Shown here: piece by piece, positions 40,086-49,573 of the stretch
Position numbering within the stretch: position 1 is the first letter of the stretch
Layout of the letters: every line of letters begins with the position of its first letter
Assembly: GCA_009746045.1 (NCBI GenBank)
Contig: RPFO01000086.1
Coordinates: 723,732 to 787,731 of the forward strand
Direction of reading: 5' to 3'
From: Mesostigma viride
Taxonomy: Eukaryota > Streptophyta > Mesostigmatophyceae > Mesostigmatales > Mesostigmataceae
Length of the DNA stretch: 64,000 nucleotides
Made by a program: the position numbers and the translations under genes
The notes under the pieces: generated by a model
Databases searched by the model: none
Seen by the model: only the letters and a program-made list of their open reading frames with translations
Told to the model about the DNA's origin: nothing

Positions 40086-42508
40086 GAGTTACTGGAAAAC
40101 GACTGCGCCTTACCAGACATGGGTCGTCGTTGGCGACGGTGGCGTGCCTCCTCTCACGCTGGGAATCAAGAACACGACGCCATGGGCTTATCAGCGGAAA
40201 CTGCCTATCTCGTGGAAAGTCGACAATGTCGCGTTAACCGACGCCGCGGGTAGTTTCCAGCTTGACGTGGACGGGGGACTGCGCGGAGAGGACGCGGTCA
40301 CGTGCGCGTTGACGTCGGCGGATCATGGGAAGCTCGTGTCGGCCGATGTGACGATCTACAACGACGCGACGATGACGACAATCCACTACCCAGCGAAAAA
40401 TGGCCGTCGTAGGAGTGGTAAAGACAGACCCGCTCGTCCCGGCAATACGGGCACCGAGCCGTTTCTTCTCGACTTCCGCGCCGGCTCATATAGGTGTGCA
40501 GATGTACGCGGATCATGCCACGGGGTGGGGGGACAGCACACAAACCCCGGCAAATTACGAGGTCTTTGTGGACTGGGTCAGTAAAGGTAATGTCACGGGA
40601 GCTGGAGTGGTGAGCTGTCTTCTTGGTGACTCTACGATGCGAGAGGTCCAGGTCGTCCCGCGGTTTGTGTGCCCAAGAGATTCTCCAAACATCACAGGAG
40701 AGAGTGTGACTGTCACTGGTGCGGTTGTCACATTCAATAGCCTAGAGCGGTTTTCTCGGGACACCGCGACAACTCTACAGCCGTCACATCACCAATACAA
40801 ATACACACCCGTTTCGTCGAGTTTTCACGCGCTGTCTGTTGATAATGTCACGCCACCTGACAAATGCGTCGTGTTTACCGACGAGGAGATCGACGGCCCG
40901 TTCCTGATATGCTTCGAGCTCGTTGTATCGTCAGGCAGCGCATTCGTCTCGCTCTCGGACCACAACGACATAACTGGAAAGTACCACCCCGCTTTCACAG
41001 ACGGTCATAATTGCTGGCGAAACCAAGGAACAACCGACAATTGGTGGTCGGTGTGTGGCGTGAGTATAGACAAGACAAACGGAATGATCAGTCTGTATCA
41101 GAACCGGAAAGCGGCGACACAGTACACGTTAAACGCGACGTGGTCAAGCAGTACACGCTTTTGGGTCGCGTTCAGGCGACGGTCTGACGGAATCGTCGAG
41201 CGATACATCTCGCATTTTCCTCCTGATCGTCTGAGCAGTATGACTAAGCTAGTGAATTCCGTGTCAGGCATCTTTACAGCCTCGCCGACTGGGATCGTAG
41301 CCCCGTACACACCTGGTCAGGTGAGGCTTGTTTTTCATTTGGACAGTGTCAACCAGGCGATTTTCAACGCATGCGAATTGGCTGATGATACGACAGACAC
41401 CGACTTCGTTTCCCTGACTACTACGAACCCGACCGGTCTCTACCTTTCATCAGGCAATACGATTACTCTCACCCACAGGGGCACGTCGCCGCGTGAATGT
41501 AGTATATTGGGCAATTACATGACGTCGTCGCTCGTCCCAGGCGAAACGAATCTCTATCGCGCGCAACTCACGGCGTCAAAAGACAACATCATCCACGCCG
41601 TTTGTGAATTCCCGCCATACAACCACGCGACACCGCTCACCAGTTATTCGGTAAAAGTTTATGGTGTGCTTCCGGATCGCCCAATGATAAACCGATTCGA
41701 GGTACGTCTACTATACGACGATGCCCTGTTATACCACTTCACCGAGCGACCCATTCAGCTGTATAAGGGTCCTGACTGGGAGAGCGGGTTCTTGACGATC
41801 GGTCACGGATTCGTGGGCGATATTCCGTATGTTCAGTTATCTGTGCTGATGTCGACTCCGTTTCGCTACGAGTTTGGCCACCTGTTCACAGCGACGTTTG
41901 AGACTCGATCTTCGTCGCTTGTTGGCGGCCCCGACGGGGTATTCATGGACCTCTCTATGGCTCGTTTCTTCGGAGAAGGGCCGACAGAAATTGGGCTGAT
42001 CACGGCGCTAGACGAGTGCGCGTATACCGATGCACGAGAGGCGAGAAGAGTTTCGTTTTCCATCCGCGGACTGCGGACCATCGCATACGATTACATACAG
42101 CCCGAGCTATGGGAACTCGGTCCTCAGGGCGTCATGAGTTTCCGCGACGACGATGGAAATCTCGTCCCTCCCGCGACGACGCTAGACAAGTTCTACTGCC
42201 GCGTGCAGTTCACGCACGGAGCGCCGCCTTTGCTGGAGATCGGGCACCCGTACAGATTTCTCGCGAGCGCTCTCGACTTTGTGTATCAACCCGGGAGCTC
42301 GGGCAGACTCATCGTCGGTCCTTCGTGGCGTGTCGCCCCCGGATTCGATGAGTCCGACGGAGTCTACGAAATACTACTGCACGTCGACAAGACGCTCGGG
42401 TCCGGCAGCGCAGTCGCGTACATCAAGCCGCAAGTCGAGCACTGTCGCTCGAGATCAGGGGTAGCGGCGAGCGGAGAGATCTTCGCGGCGGTGACTTGGC
42501 TCGTTTAA
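40072..42508 (+). pseudogene. PLV large beta-rich structural protein, frameshifted
   Basis: About 810 codons in two frames. The first part (40072 to about 40398) starts MQPTESYWKTTAPYQTWV and includes Ig-like ISWKVDNVALTDAAGSFQLD. At an A5 run (GCGAAAAATGG, about 40397) the coding potential moves one base and continues as AVVGVVKTDPLVPA to the stop at 42508. The long second part is beta-rich with lectin-like phrases (WRNQGTTDNWWSVCGVSIDK, RFWVAFRRRSDGIVERYI). It is likely a virion surface or fibre protein. The shift could be an indel, an assembly error or +1 frameshifting; nothing here decides which. Overlaps the upstream gene by 14 bp. Confidence 0.6.
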
Positions 42509-42536
42509 AATCTTTGAGATATGTCAAGGACACATC

Positions 42537-43097
42537 ATGCCGCGAAAGACATCGAAACGATCAGCTAAGAAACCGTCCAAAGCCCCGCGCAAGGCCCGAG
42601 CGCCTCCGAAGAAGGCCGCGACGACCGCGCTGACGAACTCGATCGTCATTCATTCGCCCCACGTGACCCGTCCCGCGAAGAAGGGGAAGGTCGCCGAAGT
42701 CCGTGGGTTTAAGGACGCGATGTTGTTGGCGGCTCTCGCTTCGAACTCTCGCCCTGTAGTCTACCCACCATTGTCCGCCTACGACCAACCGGCCTCCGTT
42801 CCGGCTCCAGAACCGGCTGCTGTCCTCGGCGCAGGGTCGGACGAACCTCTCCGCGTAGAGATCGTGGGATCCGCGCCTCCGCCAGCTGCTAGAGAGCCCG
42901 TGGCGAGGACGCCGCCTCGTCCCAGAGTGCGAGTCGCCAGCGTGACCGATAGAGTCAATTGCACGGTCCCGGGCTGCAAAAATACGTTTGTCGATAGTCG
43001 GCGGTTGAATACTCACCTACGAGATAAACATCACGTGACGGAAGGTGTCCCTGTTGGCGATAAAGGGGCTGGTACGAGCTCGCGGATAAATTTCTAA
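42537..43097 (+). CDS. PLV basic protein with C2H2 zinc finger
   Basis: 186 aa. The N-terminus is a Lys/Arg/Ala/Pro-rich histone H1-like tail (MPRKTSKRSAKKPSKAPRK). The middle is Pro/Ala-rich. The C-terminus has one classical finger, CTVPGCKNTFVDSRRLNTHL followed by RDKHH (C-x4-C-x12-H-x4-H). It is likely a nucleic-acid-binding core or condensing protein of the virion, comparable in role to basic core proteins of other small DNA viruses (inference). Intact; starts 28 nt after the previous stop. Confidence 0.65.
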   Translation: MPRKTSKRSAKKPSKAPRKARAPPKKAATTALTNSIVIHSPHVTRPAKKGKVAEVRGFKDAMLLAALASNSRPVVYPPLSAYDQPASVPAPEPAAVLGAGSDEPLRVEIVGSAPPPAAREPVARTPPRPRVRVASVTDRVNCTVPGCKNTFVDSRRLNTHLRDKHHVTEGVPVGDKGAGTSSRINF

Positions 43098-43122
43098 ACA
43101 TATCATAACGATTTCGGTGCGA

Positions 43123-43422
43123 ATGGAGCTGTCAGATGCCGAAATGCTTCAGGTAGCCCAGTGGATGATCTTGTACCCAGACGTTCCTCGCGAGTTCCTG
43201 GAATCGGCGATGTTCTACTGTCGAAGTAAGCCGTTGACCGGGAAGGAAAGGCGACAGCTTAAACGTAGCGCGCGAGGTCTTGCGGGTGGCGAGGGGAAGG
43301 TTGTGATCCACGGCAGCAACGAGATTAAATCGGAGCTTATAACAGAGAATGAGGGATCACGTACAGGAGTGCCGGACGCTGACCCTGAGGACCGAGAACA
43401 GGACAAGGGGCAGTCTTCATGA
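43123..43422 (+). CDS. PLV small protein
   Basis: 99 aa from ATG 43123 (MELSDAEMLQVAQWMILYPD); a GTG six bases upstream is in frame but less likely. A helical N-terminal half is followed by a basic patch (KERRQLKRSARGLAG) and an acidic tail. The last 74 nt overlap the minor capsid gene in another frame. Function unknown. Confidence 0.55.
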   Translation: MELSDAEMLQVAQWMILYPDVPREFLESAMFYCRSKPLTGKERRQLKRSARGLAGGEGKVVIHGSNEIKSELITENEGSRTGVPDADPEDREQDKGQSS

Positions 43423-44206
43423 CCCGACATGGGATATCCCGGCCGGGTTGCTAGAGGATTACCACGACGTGGGATTGACACTTCTCACAATCCCATTCGA
43501 ACAGACGCACATCAACCCAACCAACCGCTCGTTCGAGGTGGTGATGCAGACTATTCACACTGTCTCGCTTCCATTGGGATCGTGGACGACGATCGAGAAT
43601 AGACACAACATCGAGGCGGTATTGCAGACCATCGACAGTTCGTTCGTGGTCACGTACGACCGCGCGAACAGTCTGTACACTTTTGCGGCCAGTTCGCCGT
43701 TCCAGCTACGGGTCGGCGAGTCGGTCGGGCGTGTCCTGGGGCTTGTCCCGGGCGTTCACGCGTCCAACGACCAACACGTAATCGTGAGCAACCGACCCGC
43801 TACGAACGGACGCCTGAGGGCCGTCTACGTGTACGCCGACATCGTGCGGGGGAATGTCGTGTCTGCGACTCACGGGGCTGTCTACGGGGGCCTGTTGGCG
43901 TGTTGTCCGAATCTCAGTAAATTCCTCGAGCCGATCGTGTGGCAGGCGCAGACTCCGCTATGGCAGCACATGCGCGATTCCCCCCGTGGGATCAGTCTCC
44001 GCCTGTTGGACGAGGACGACGTGCCGGTTCAGCTTTATAGCGACTGGGTCGTCCAGCTCAGTTTCCGGATATCGCCCCAAAAGGCGATTGGCGTGGAGTC
44101 GCGGAAGATCGCGAGCGTCCTGCGGTATATGGCGCTGGGCGGGGAAGTCCTGCCGGCCAGAAAGATATCTCAGCGTTCTGTTATAAACGACGAAGAGGAC
44201 GAATGA
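43349..44206 (+). CDS. PLV minor capsid (penton-like) protein
   Basis: 285 aa. The block LTIPFEQTHINPTNRSFEVV is followed by TTIENRHNIEAVLQTID, then FVVTYDRANSLYTFAAS and VGRVLGLVPG. This matches the pattern I know from polinton/PLV penton proteins ('I..G.Y...L...L', 'f.~d....f.f', 'lLGl'). A single jelly-roll is expected, forming capsid vertices. Its position just before the major capsid gene, separated only by the small amphipathic protein, supports this. Intact ATG frame; its stop overlaps the next start (ATGA). Confidence 0.65.
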   Translation: MRDHVQECRTLTLRTENRTRGSLHDPTWDIPAGLLEDYHDVGLTLLTIPFEQTHINPTNRSFEVVMQTIHTVSLPLGSWTTIENRHNIEAVLQTIDSSFVVTYDRANSLYTFAASSPFQLRVGESVGRVLGLVPGVHASNDQHVIVSNRPATNGRLRAVYVYADIVRGNVVSATHGAVYGGLLACCPNLSKFLEPIVWQAQTPLWQHMRDSPRGISLRLLDEDDVPVQLYSDWVVQLSFRISPQKAIGVESRKIASVLRYMALGGEVLPARKISQRSVINDEEDE

Positions 44207-44487
44207 AGCTCGATTTCGGAAAGGTTGTCAACACCGTGCGAAAAATCAGACATGTAGCCGGCGACGCTATCAGGAAAGTGGGACATGGCGCGCGACTCGT
44301 GAAGGCGGCCGCGGGTGCTGCCGATTCGGCTCTCGGGCATGTCCCGAGCAAGTTGATCGAAGCGTCCCCGGTCCTCGGGACTGCTTACCGTGTCGAAAAA
44401 ACAGGGTTGGACGCGCTGTCTTCCCTCGAACGTAAAGTAGACGCGCACAAGGCCGCGAATCCGCTCTTGGGGCAGTTCCTCCACTAG
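44203..44487 (+). CDS. PLV small amphipathic basic protein
   Basis: 94 aa, starts MKLDFGKVVNTVRKIRHVAG. It is rich in Ala/Lys/Arg/Gly with an amphipathic N-terminal helix (VVNTVRKIRHVAGDAIRKVG) and a second helix (KLIEASPVLGTAYRVEKTGL). Position between penton and major capsid and the amphipathic helix recall capsid-internal membrane-active or cement proteins such as adenovirus pVI; this is analogy, not homology. Start overlaps the previous stop by 4 bp. Confidence 0.5.
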   Translation: MKLDFGKVVNTVRKIRHVAGDAIRKVGHGARLVKAAAGAADSALGHVPSKLIEASPVLGTAYRVEKTGLDALSSLERKVDAHKAANPLLGQFLH

Positions 44488-44527
44488 CCAGGATTTTTAT
44501 CTAAGTTAGCTGGTATACAACGCTCTC

Positions 44528-45768
44528 ATGGCATCTGACGGTTCTTGGTACAACCGCGCGATCCCGAAGTCCATGCAATACATCGTTAAGGCTCTCGGCC
44601 AGCACTCGACGTCCCGCGTGCAGCTCTCGACGCTGTCAGCGAACTCTGGCATTAAGCAGGGTTCGGTTGTGGCTGTCCGCCTGCCGACTAGCGGGTTTGC
44701 GGACCTTCACAGCTTTTCCATGTACTTCAACGCGAAGTCAACTGCGACGGCCCATAAATGCGCATTTCCTCCGTATACGTCGTCGATCATCAGGCGTTTG
44801 GAGGTTTTGGTAGGCGGCCAGAGCGTTGATTCGATTAACGATTACAGCCAGCTGTTCAATACGTTGGTAACTGTCCACGGCGGCCTCGGATATAAGAACG
44901 CACAAGCCCCAGCCGGGTGGTCGAAGAAGGCAACAGATAACGATGAGGCAGGGATCGACGGCATCATTGACAACTGGCTCGGGTTCCTCAGCGGAGATCC
45001 CCGGGTTGTTGATCTTAGCCTGTTTCCGCCTATCGAGGTCCGTGTGACTTTGATGGATGGCGGGGTTATGATCCCGGACCACGCAGAAACGGCCGGTAAG
45101 GGGTTCGAGCTGGATAACATCCATTTTTCGGTGGACGTATACAGGTTCCAGGAAGACGTCGTCGGGCAGGTGTTCGCGTCTCGTCTGGCAGAAGGCGGGA
45201 CTTTGCCCTTCAGGTGGAAGACTTGGCAATCGACGAAGCAGTCGATCGGTACCCAGAAAATCTATAGCATCAAGTCGTCCCTGTCGTCGGCTTCTGCGAG
45301 CAAGCTTCTCGCCGTTCAAGTGGCTGCCGACAAGGACGTGAACAACGACACGGATAACGCTATGTTCGATCATATCGCAGACGGTCTTCTCGGATACCAA
45401 TACGACATTAACGGGTCTCATTAGTCCCCCGCGTATAGGATGGGTCCTACTGAAGCGTGGGTGAACCTCGTTAGCGCGTTCAATGACCAGGGTAATAGCC
45501 TTTCATGTGTGAGAGAGGGGTTGGACGCCGCGCAGTGGACAGCGTCCGACTTTATCATGGCTTGTCACCTTAATATGCCGTGCGCGGGTCCCGAGTACCA
45601 AAGCGGCCTGGATCTGCGCGGGACCGCGGCAGTTCGGTCACTCTGCGCGTTGACCGCGGAGGCACGGGGGATCCCGCTACTGTTGTTGATAGCGTCTCTT
45701 ACATCTTTTGCGAGCTCGAGGCCAAGATGGACGTTGGCGCCGGGCGGCAGGCGGCCGTGTATCTGTAA
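44528..45768 (+). pseudogene. PLV major capsid protein (double jelly-roll), interrupted
   Basis: The N-terminal 298 codons start MASDGSWYNRAIPKSMQYIV and carry hallmarks of PLV double-jelly-roll capsid proteins: VVAVRLPTSGFADLHSFSMY, IIRRLEVLVGGQSVDSIN, DYSQLFNTL, PPIEVRVTLMDGG. An in-frame TAG at 45422-45424 (after YDINGSH) cuts the frame, which then continues open (GPTEAWVNLVSAFNDQGNSL, VREGLDAAQWTASDF). Near 45630 a one-base shift is needed to reach the natural C-terminus (VTLRVDRGGTGDP ... EAKMDVGAGRQAAVYL) ending at 45768. Intact length would be about 413 aa. Two lesions suggest a dead provirus, though the TAG is the only lesion homopolymer error cannot explain. Confidence 0.82.
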
Positions 45769-45798
45769 TAATCTCTGATTGTAACTGTATAGCGCCCG

Positions 45799-45969
45799 AT
45801 GGAGTACCTTAAGGATCCGAGATACGTAGCGAATCCGTTTAACAGAGTCACTTTGATTTTCGATACCCCTGCGATGGTTGATAAAGGTCTGGCGACTGGA
45901 TTGCCGGCTAGGAAAGGCCCGTTGATGGAACCAAGATTTCAGTATCCGTTGCCAACCTCAAAAAAATAG
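45799..45969 (+). CDS. PLV 56-aa small protein
   Basis: Complete small ORF with ATG: MEYLKDPRYVANPFNRVTLI at the start, PRFQYPLPTSKK at the end. It occupies the gap between the major capsid and spike genes, is collinear with them, and has no overlap. Pro/Arg-rich, no membrane segment. Function unknown; gene density in the block is the main support. Confidence 0.5.
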   Translation: MEYLKDPRYVANPFNRVTLIFDTPAMVDKGLATGLPARKGPLMEPRFQYPLPTSKK

Positions 45970-45994
45970 TGTCAGTTTATAGTATGTCAGCAGC

Positions 45995-47678
45995 ATGTCT
46001 TTCGATTACGGTGTCTGTCCTGCTTTGATTAATAAAAAGAAGCGCGTTGTCGCGCCTTCCGTAACATTAACGACCACAACCGGAACATATCCTAGCGCGT
46101 CTCCAATTACAGTTACAGCGACGTTCAGCCAGCCTGTCACGGGGTTCGCCTTAGACGATATCATCATCGTCAACGGGGCCATTGCCAGCCTGACCGGCAG
46201 CGGGGCGTCGTACACCTTCCAAGTGACGCCAACGACCGCATATTCGCCGACTACAGTAGGCGTCGGAGCAGGGGCAGTGATCAACTTGAAGGGGGCACGG
46301 AACAAAGCCTCGACTCCATTGGTCTTCACGTACTCGCCCCCTCCAACGGTGACCCTCGCGACGACCGCGGGCTCGACGCCGTCCTCGACACCCGTGGACG
46401 TGACCGCCACGTTCAGCACGTCCGTCACGGGGTTCTGGTTGGGCGATATCACGGTGACAAACGGGACAGCCGCCAACCTGACCGGCAGCGGGGCGTCGTA
46501 CGCCTTCCAGGTGACGCCGACGACAGCTTACACCGCCACGAGTGTCAATGTTGGCGCTGGAGTTGTCGCGGACGCTTCGATGGGAACCGCCAACGCGGCT
46601 TCCAATACTGATGCTGTCCTTCACGTACGCCCCTCAGCCCACCGTCACGCTGTCGACATCCGCGGGGTCCACTTCCGCCTGGAGTTTCATATCCGCGACG
46701 GCGACTTTCAGTCGAGCAGTGACCGGTTTTGCATTGGGCGACATCACGGTGATAAACGGGACAGCTTCCAATTTGGTAGGCAGCGGGGCGTCGTACACGT
46801 TCAACGTGACGGCGACAACGGCCAATTCCGCCACGTCCTTCAGCATCGGCGCAGGGGCCGCGACAGACACAGTGTTCGGGACCGGCAACTCAGCTTCGAA
46901 CTCGCTATCGTTCACGTTTACCCCATACAACCCCGCCACCGACTCGGCCCTGTATGCGTGGTACGACCCAACGGACTCTTCGACGCTCTATAGCAACACC
47001 AATTTTACCACCCTCGCCACGACTTCGGTACGGGGTATGAAGGACAAGAAGGGGACCCAGCACTTACTGTGCTTCACCACCAATGCGCCGACCATCGACG
47101 ATACAAGCCTAAACTCTAAGCGGTCTCTTCAGTACAGTTACAGTTTGCGTAACGGGCTCCAGAGCGACGGTTTTTTTTGGGGTCGTCCGCAAAACACTAT
47201 GATCGTCGTCGCAAAATCAAACACCCCGAGCGTTTACCCTCGCGGGTCAGGTAGTAGCGTGAAAGGTCTTGTTGTCGGTGCTCAAAGTAATTACGGACTG
47301 GGCATCTGCAACAACTGCGACGATTACAAGTTTTATGCGCTTTTGGGTACGGACGGAGCCAAACAACCGATCTGCACGAATGCAGAGTTTTACGACGGCC
47401 GGGCGCACGTGATGGCAGTGTCGTGTGACCTAGGAAGCACGCCAAAAACGTCCATCACCAGATTTGATGGTAGAGATGGTGGGGCGTACACCGGTACGGC
47501 GGTACAGAATCCAGGAAGGATTTGTGTTGGCGCGGATATAGATTGGAGCACTCGTAACTGGGACGGATGGACCGGCGAGATCCTGATCTACAGCACCGCC
47601 AAGACCGCGGCCGAGCTCGAACAGATCCGAGGTTATCTAGTGCACAAATGGGGCACGCCTGCCGCAATACCAGCATAG
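45995..47678 (+). pseudogene. PLV spike/adhesin: three Ig-like repeats plus lectin-like domain, frameshifted
   Basis: A short N-terminal tail (MSFDYGVCPALINKKKRV) is followed by three ~95-aa bacterial-type Ig-like repeats sharing ATFS..VTGF.L.DI...NG and LTGSGASYTFQVTPTTAY. They start near residues 24, 118 and, after a one-base shift near 46605, in the next frame (PQPTVTLSTSAGS). The C-terminal ~230 aa is concanavalin/LamG-like: ALYAWYDPTDSSTLYS, MKDKKGTQHLLCF, GWTGEILIYSTAKTAAELEQ and a final GYLVHKWGTP. This architecture is typical of phage and viral attachment fibres, so host-surface binding is inferred. Intact length about 560 aa. Confidence 0.7.
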
Positions 47679-47720
47679 ATAGTCGCCGAACTATTATCTC
47701 TCGTAACATGTGATAAAGAC

Positions 47721-48233
47721 ATGGACTATCCCACATATTACCAATACGTCGTCGACTTCAAAGGGATGACGCCGACGATTGACGGCAGAACCGGGCTGTG
47801 TTATTTCAACGTCAAACCAGACCCACGTGCTCCTGTCATCGACAGCACCTGGCGCGGTGGTGCTCATTGGGTTGGATTTGATTTCGTCGAGAACCGAGAT
47901 AATTACAAGATCATCGGCCTAGTGTCTCCTAGTTTCCTTGGAGGCGAGCAAAACCCGGGGGAATGCGTCGTTCTGTGCTCTGAACAGATGGAAATCGGCG
48001 GAGAAGGTATACCTCTGTACGAATTCTCGCCGAACGCGCATTCGTTCTATAACCTCAAGGACCCATACCTGTTCAGGCACGGAGGACAGTTGGTGATCGG
48101 TCTAGTTCACATCGACAGAGAGGAAGAGGATACCGACAACTACAAACCAGTTGGGAGTTTCCGATCGTTTGTGTGCATCTTGCGTTTCGAGAAGGTCCGC
48201 GGATTCGATTCGTGTAAATGCCATCACAAGTAG
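47721..48233 (+). CDS. PLV protein of unknown function
   Basis: 170 aa, intact, ATG start (MDYPTYYQYVVDFKGMTPTI). Mixed alpha/beta composition with several Cys (GECVVLCSEQ; C-terminal CKCHHK) and an acidic DREEEDTDNYKP loop. No motif recognised. Last but one gene of the rightward block; possibly a virion accessory protein. Confidence 0.55.
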   Translation: MDYPTYYQYVVDFKGMTPTIDGRTGLCYFNVKPDPRAPVIDSTWRGGAHWVGFDFVENRDNYKIIGLVSPSFLGGEQNPGECVVLCSEQMEIGGEGIPLYEFSPNAHSFYNLKDPYLFRHGGQLVIGLVHIDREEEDTDNYKPVGSFRSFVCILRFEKVRGFDSCKCHHK

Positions 48234-48340
48234 ACAGGATTAACGCGTAACGACTCAGTGTAAATGGTGCATGTTATCGTATTTCGATTAATAAATTATC
48301 TTACATGAATCTATAAAACGTTTCCAGCATCTTCGTTACC

Positions 48341-48710
48341 ATGAATGACATTCTGAATTGCATCGAGGCCTGCAAACCGGGCAGTGGCGGGTACATCCAG
48401 ATCGAGCGGCACGCGGCGGTCCGTTAACGCCGCAGAAGTCGCGCGAGTTTCTTGCACCGTCGCCGGAAAGCCCGACCCATACGAGGATAATTACAATCTC
48501 GAATTAGACCAACTAGACGATCCACGCATCTTCTCATCGGCTGCTGTGTGCGCCTTGGAAGACGACTCGACTCTGGACGAAATTATCAAGGCGTGCGAGG
48601 ACTTGGTTGTTGTGTCCATAATGGCCGGCTGCGTCACCGGCAGACAATCCATTTCCTCGTCGACATTTGACCAAGTGAAGGAACGACTGCAGCTCCTGAG
48701 AGGCGATTGA
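48341..48710 (+). pseudogene. PLV terminal small gene, probably frameshifted
   Basis: An ATG at 48341 opens MNDILNCIEACKPGSGG and stops after 28 codons. A +1/-1 change near 48390 would join it to the longer frame (TSRSSGTRRSVNAAEVARVS ... FDQVKERLQLLRGD) that stops at 48710. Acidic, helical C-terminal part (DDSTLDEIIKACEDLVVVS). Function unknown. It ends right before the right TIR. Confidence 0.45.
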
Positions 48711-48854
48711 CACCCCGCTCCTCTCTCGCGAGGACGCAGGAATCCGCAGGAACGCGCAGGCGATCAGGCGTGTGTTTGCGTGTGTGTTTTTTCTTGCGTT
48801 TTTCTCTCAAACGTCTCTCTCTCTCGGGTATCGGCATGATGAGCTCGATATAGT

Positions 48855-48908
48855 CGGGTTCTGCTCAACTTTAGATTATAGTTTGTAATAAAATCTGAGC
48901 AGAACCCG
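48855..48908 (+). terminator. Hairpin downstream of the rightward gene block
   Basis: Arms CGGGTTCTGCTCA and TGAGCAGAACCCG, with further pairing inside (AATTT-type), about 145 bp after the last plus-strand stop. Hairpins mark transcript 3' ends in some giant viruses and virophages; that role here is inferred. Confidence 0.45.
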
Positions 48909-49077
48909 GCACCCCTCTTAAAGCTGTCTCGAGTATCGAACAAAAAACAAACAAACCACACACAAAAAACACCCGCGAGGACGCAGGACTCGCACGAAAG
49001 TTTCGCGAATTTCCCAGCCGAGGGCCGGATTTTCAGCGATCCGGGTGCGCGCTGGCTCGTGAGCTGGATTTCTCGAT

Positions 49078-49138
49078 GTTCCGCGTGTTACTCAACTTTT
49101 GCAAGGTTTTTGTATAAAAGTTGAGCAGCACGCGGAAC
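49078..49138. repeat. TIR hairpin 2 (right copy)
   Basis: Stem starting GTTCCGCGTGTTACTC and ending GAGCAGCACGCGGAAC; single copy here versus two in the left TIR. Confidence 0.75.
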
Positions 49139-49317
49139 CTTCTCCCCAAGTTCTCAAGCACTCTCACTGCCCGCGATCGGGAAAAACAGAGGTCGTATTT
49201 TTTGGGGTCGATGCGAATCGCGCGTTTCCCACAAACGACCCCAGCCGTCCACGGAGGCCCCGCGCGTTCTGCGGTTGGTGTGTGGCGTGGGGTGGGCGGT
49301 GGTTGATGGTTCTGTCA

Positions 49318-49384
49318 GAATAGGCAAAATTGGCCAGAAAGTATTAGTACTGTCTTCAAATTCTCTGGCCAATTTTGCCTATTC
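49318..49384. repeat. TIR hairpin 1 (right copy)
   Basis: Arms GAATAGGCAAAATTGGCCAG and CTGGCCAATTTTGCCTATTC. Compared with the left copy, CT/AG in the stem is replaced by GC/GC on both arms, keeping pairing perfect. Confidence 0.8.
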
Positions 49385-49573
49385 CACACAACCCCTCACA
49401 CATTGACGCGGTGACGGATGCTAGCATTTCTACGGCCTCCTAAAGCCCCGCGACCCCCGAGCCTGGGTTGGCAGGGGTCGGGAAGGCGTGGCTGCACTGT
49501 GACAGGTGTCAGTAGCAAACCAAAACCCAATATTTTATCACTCAAGTTATCACTCAATCATCATCACTCAAGA

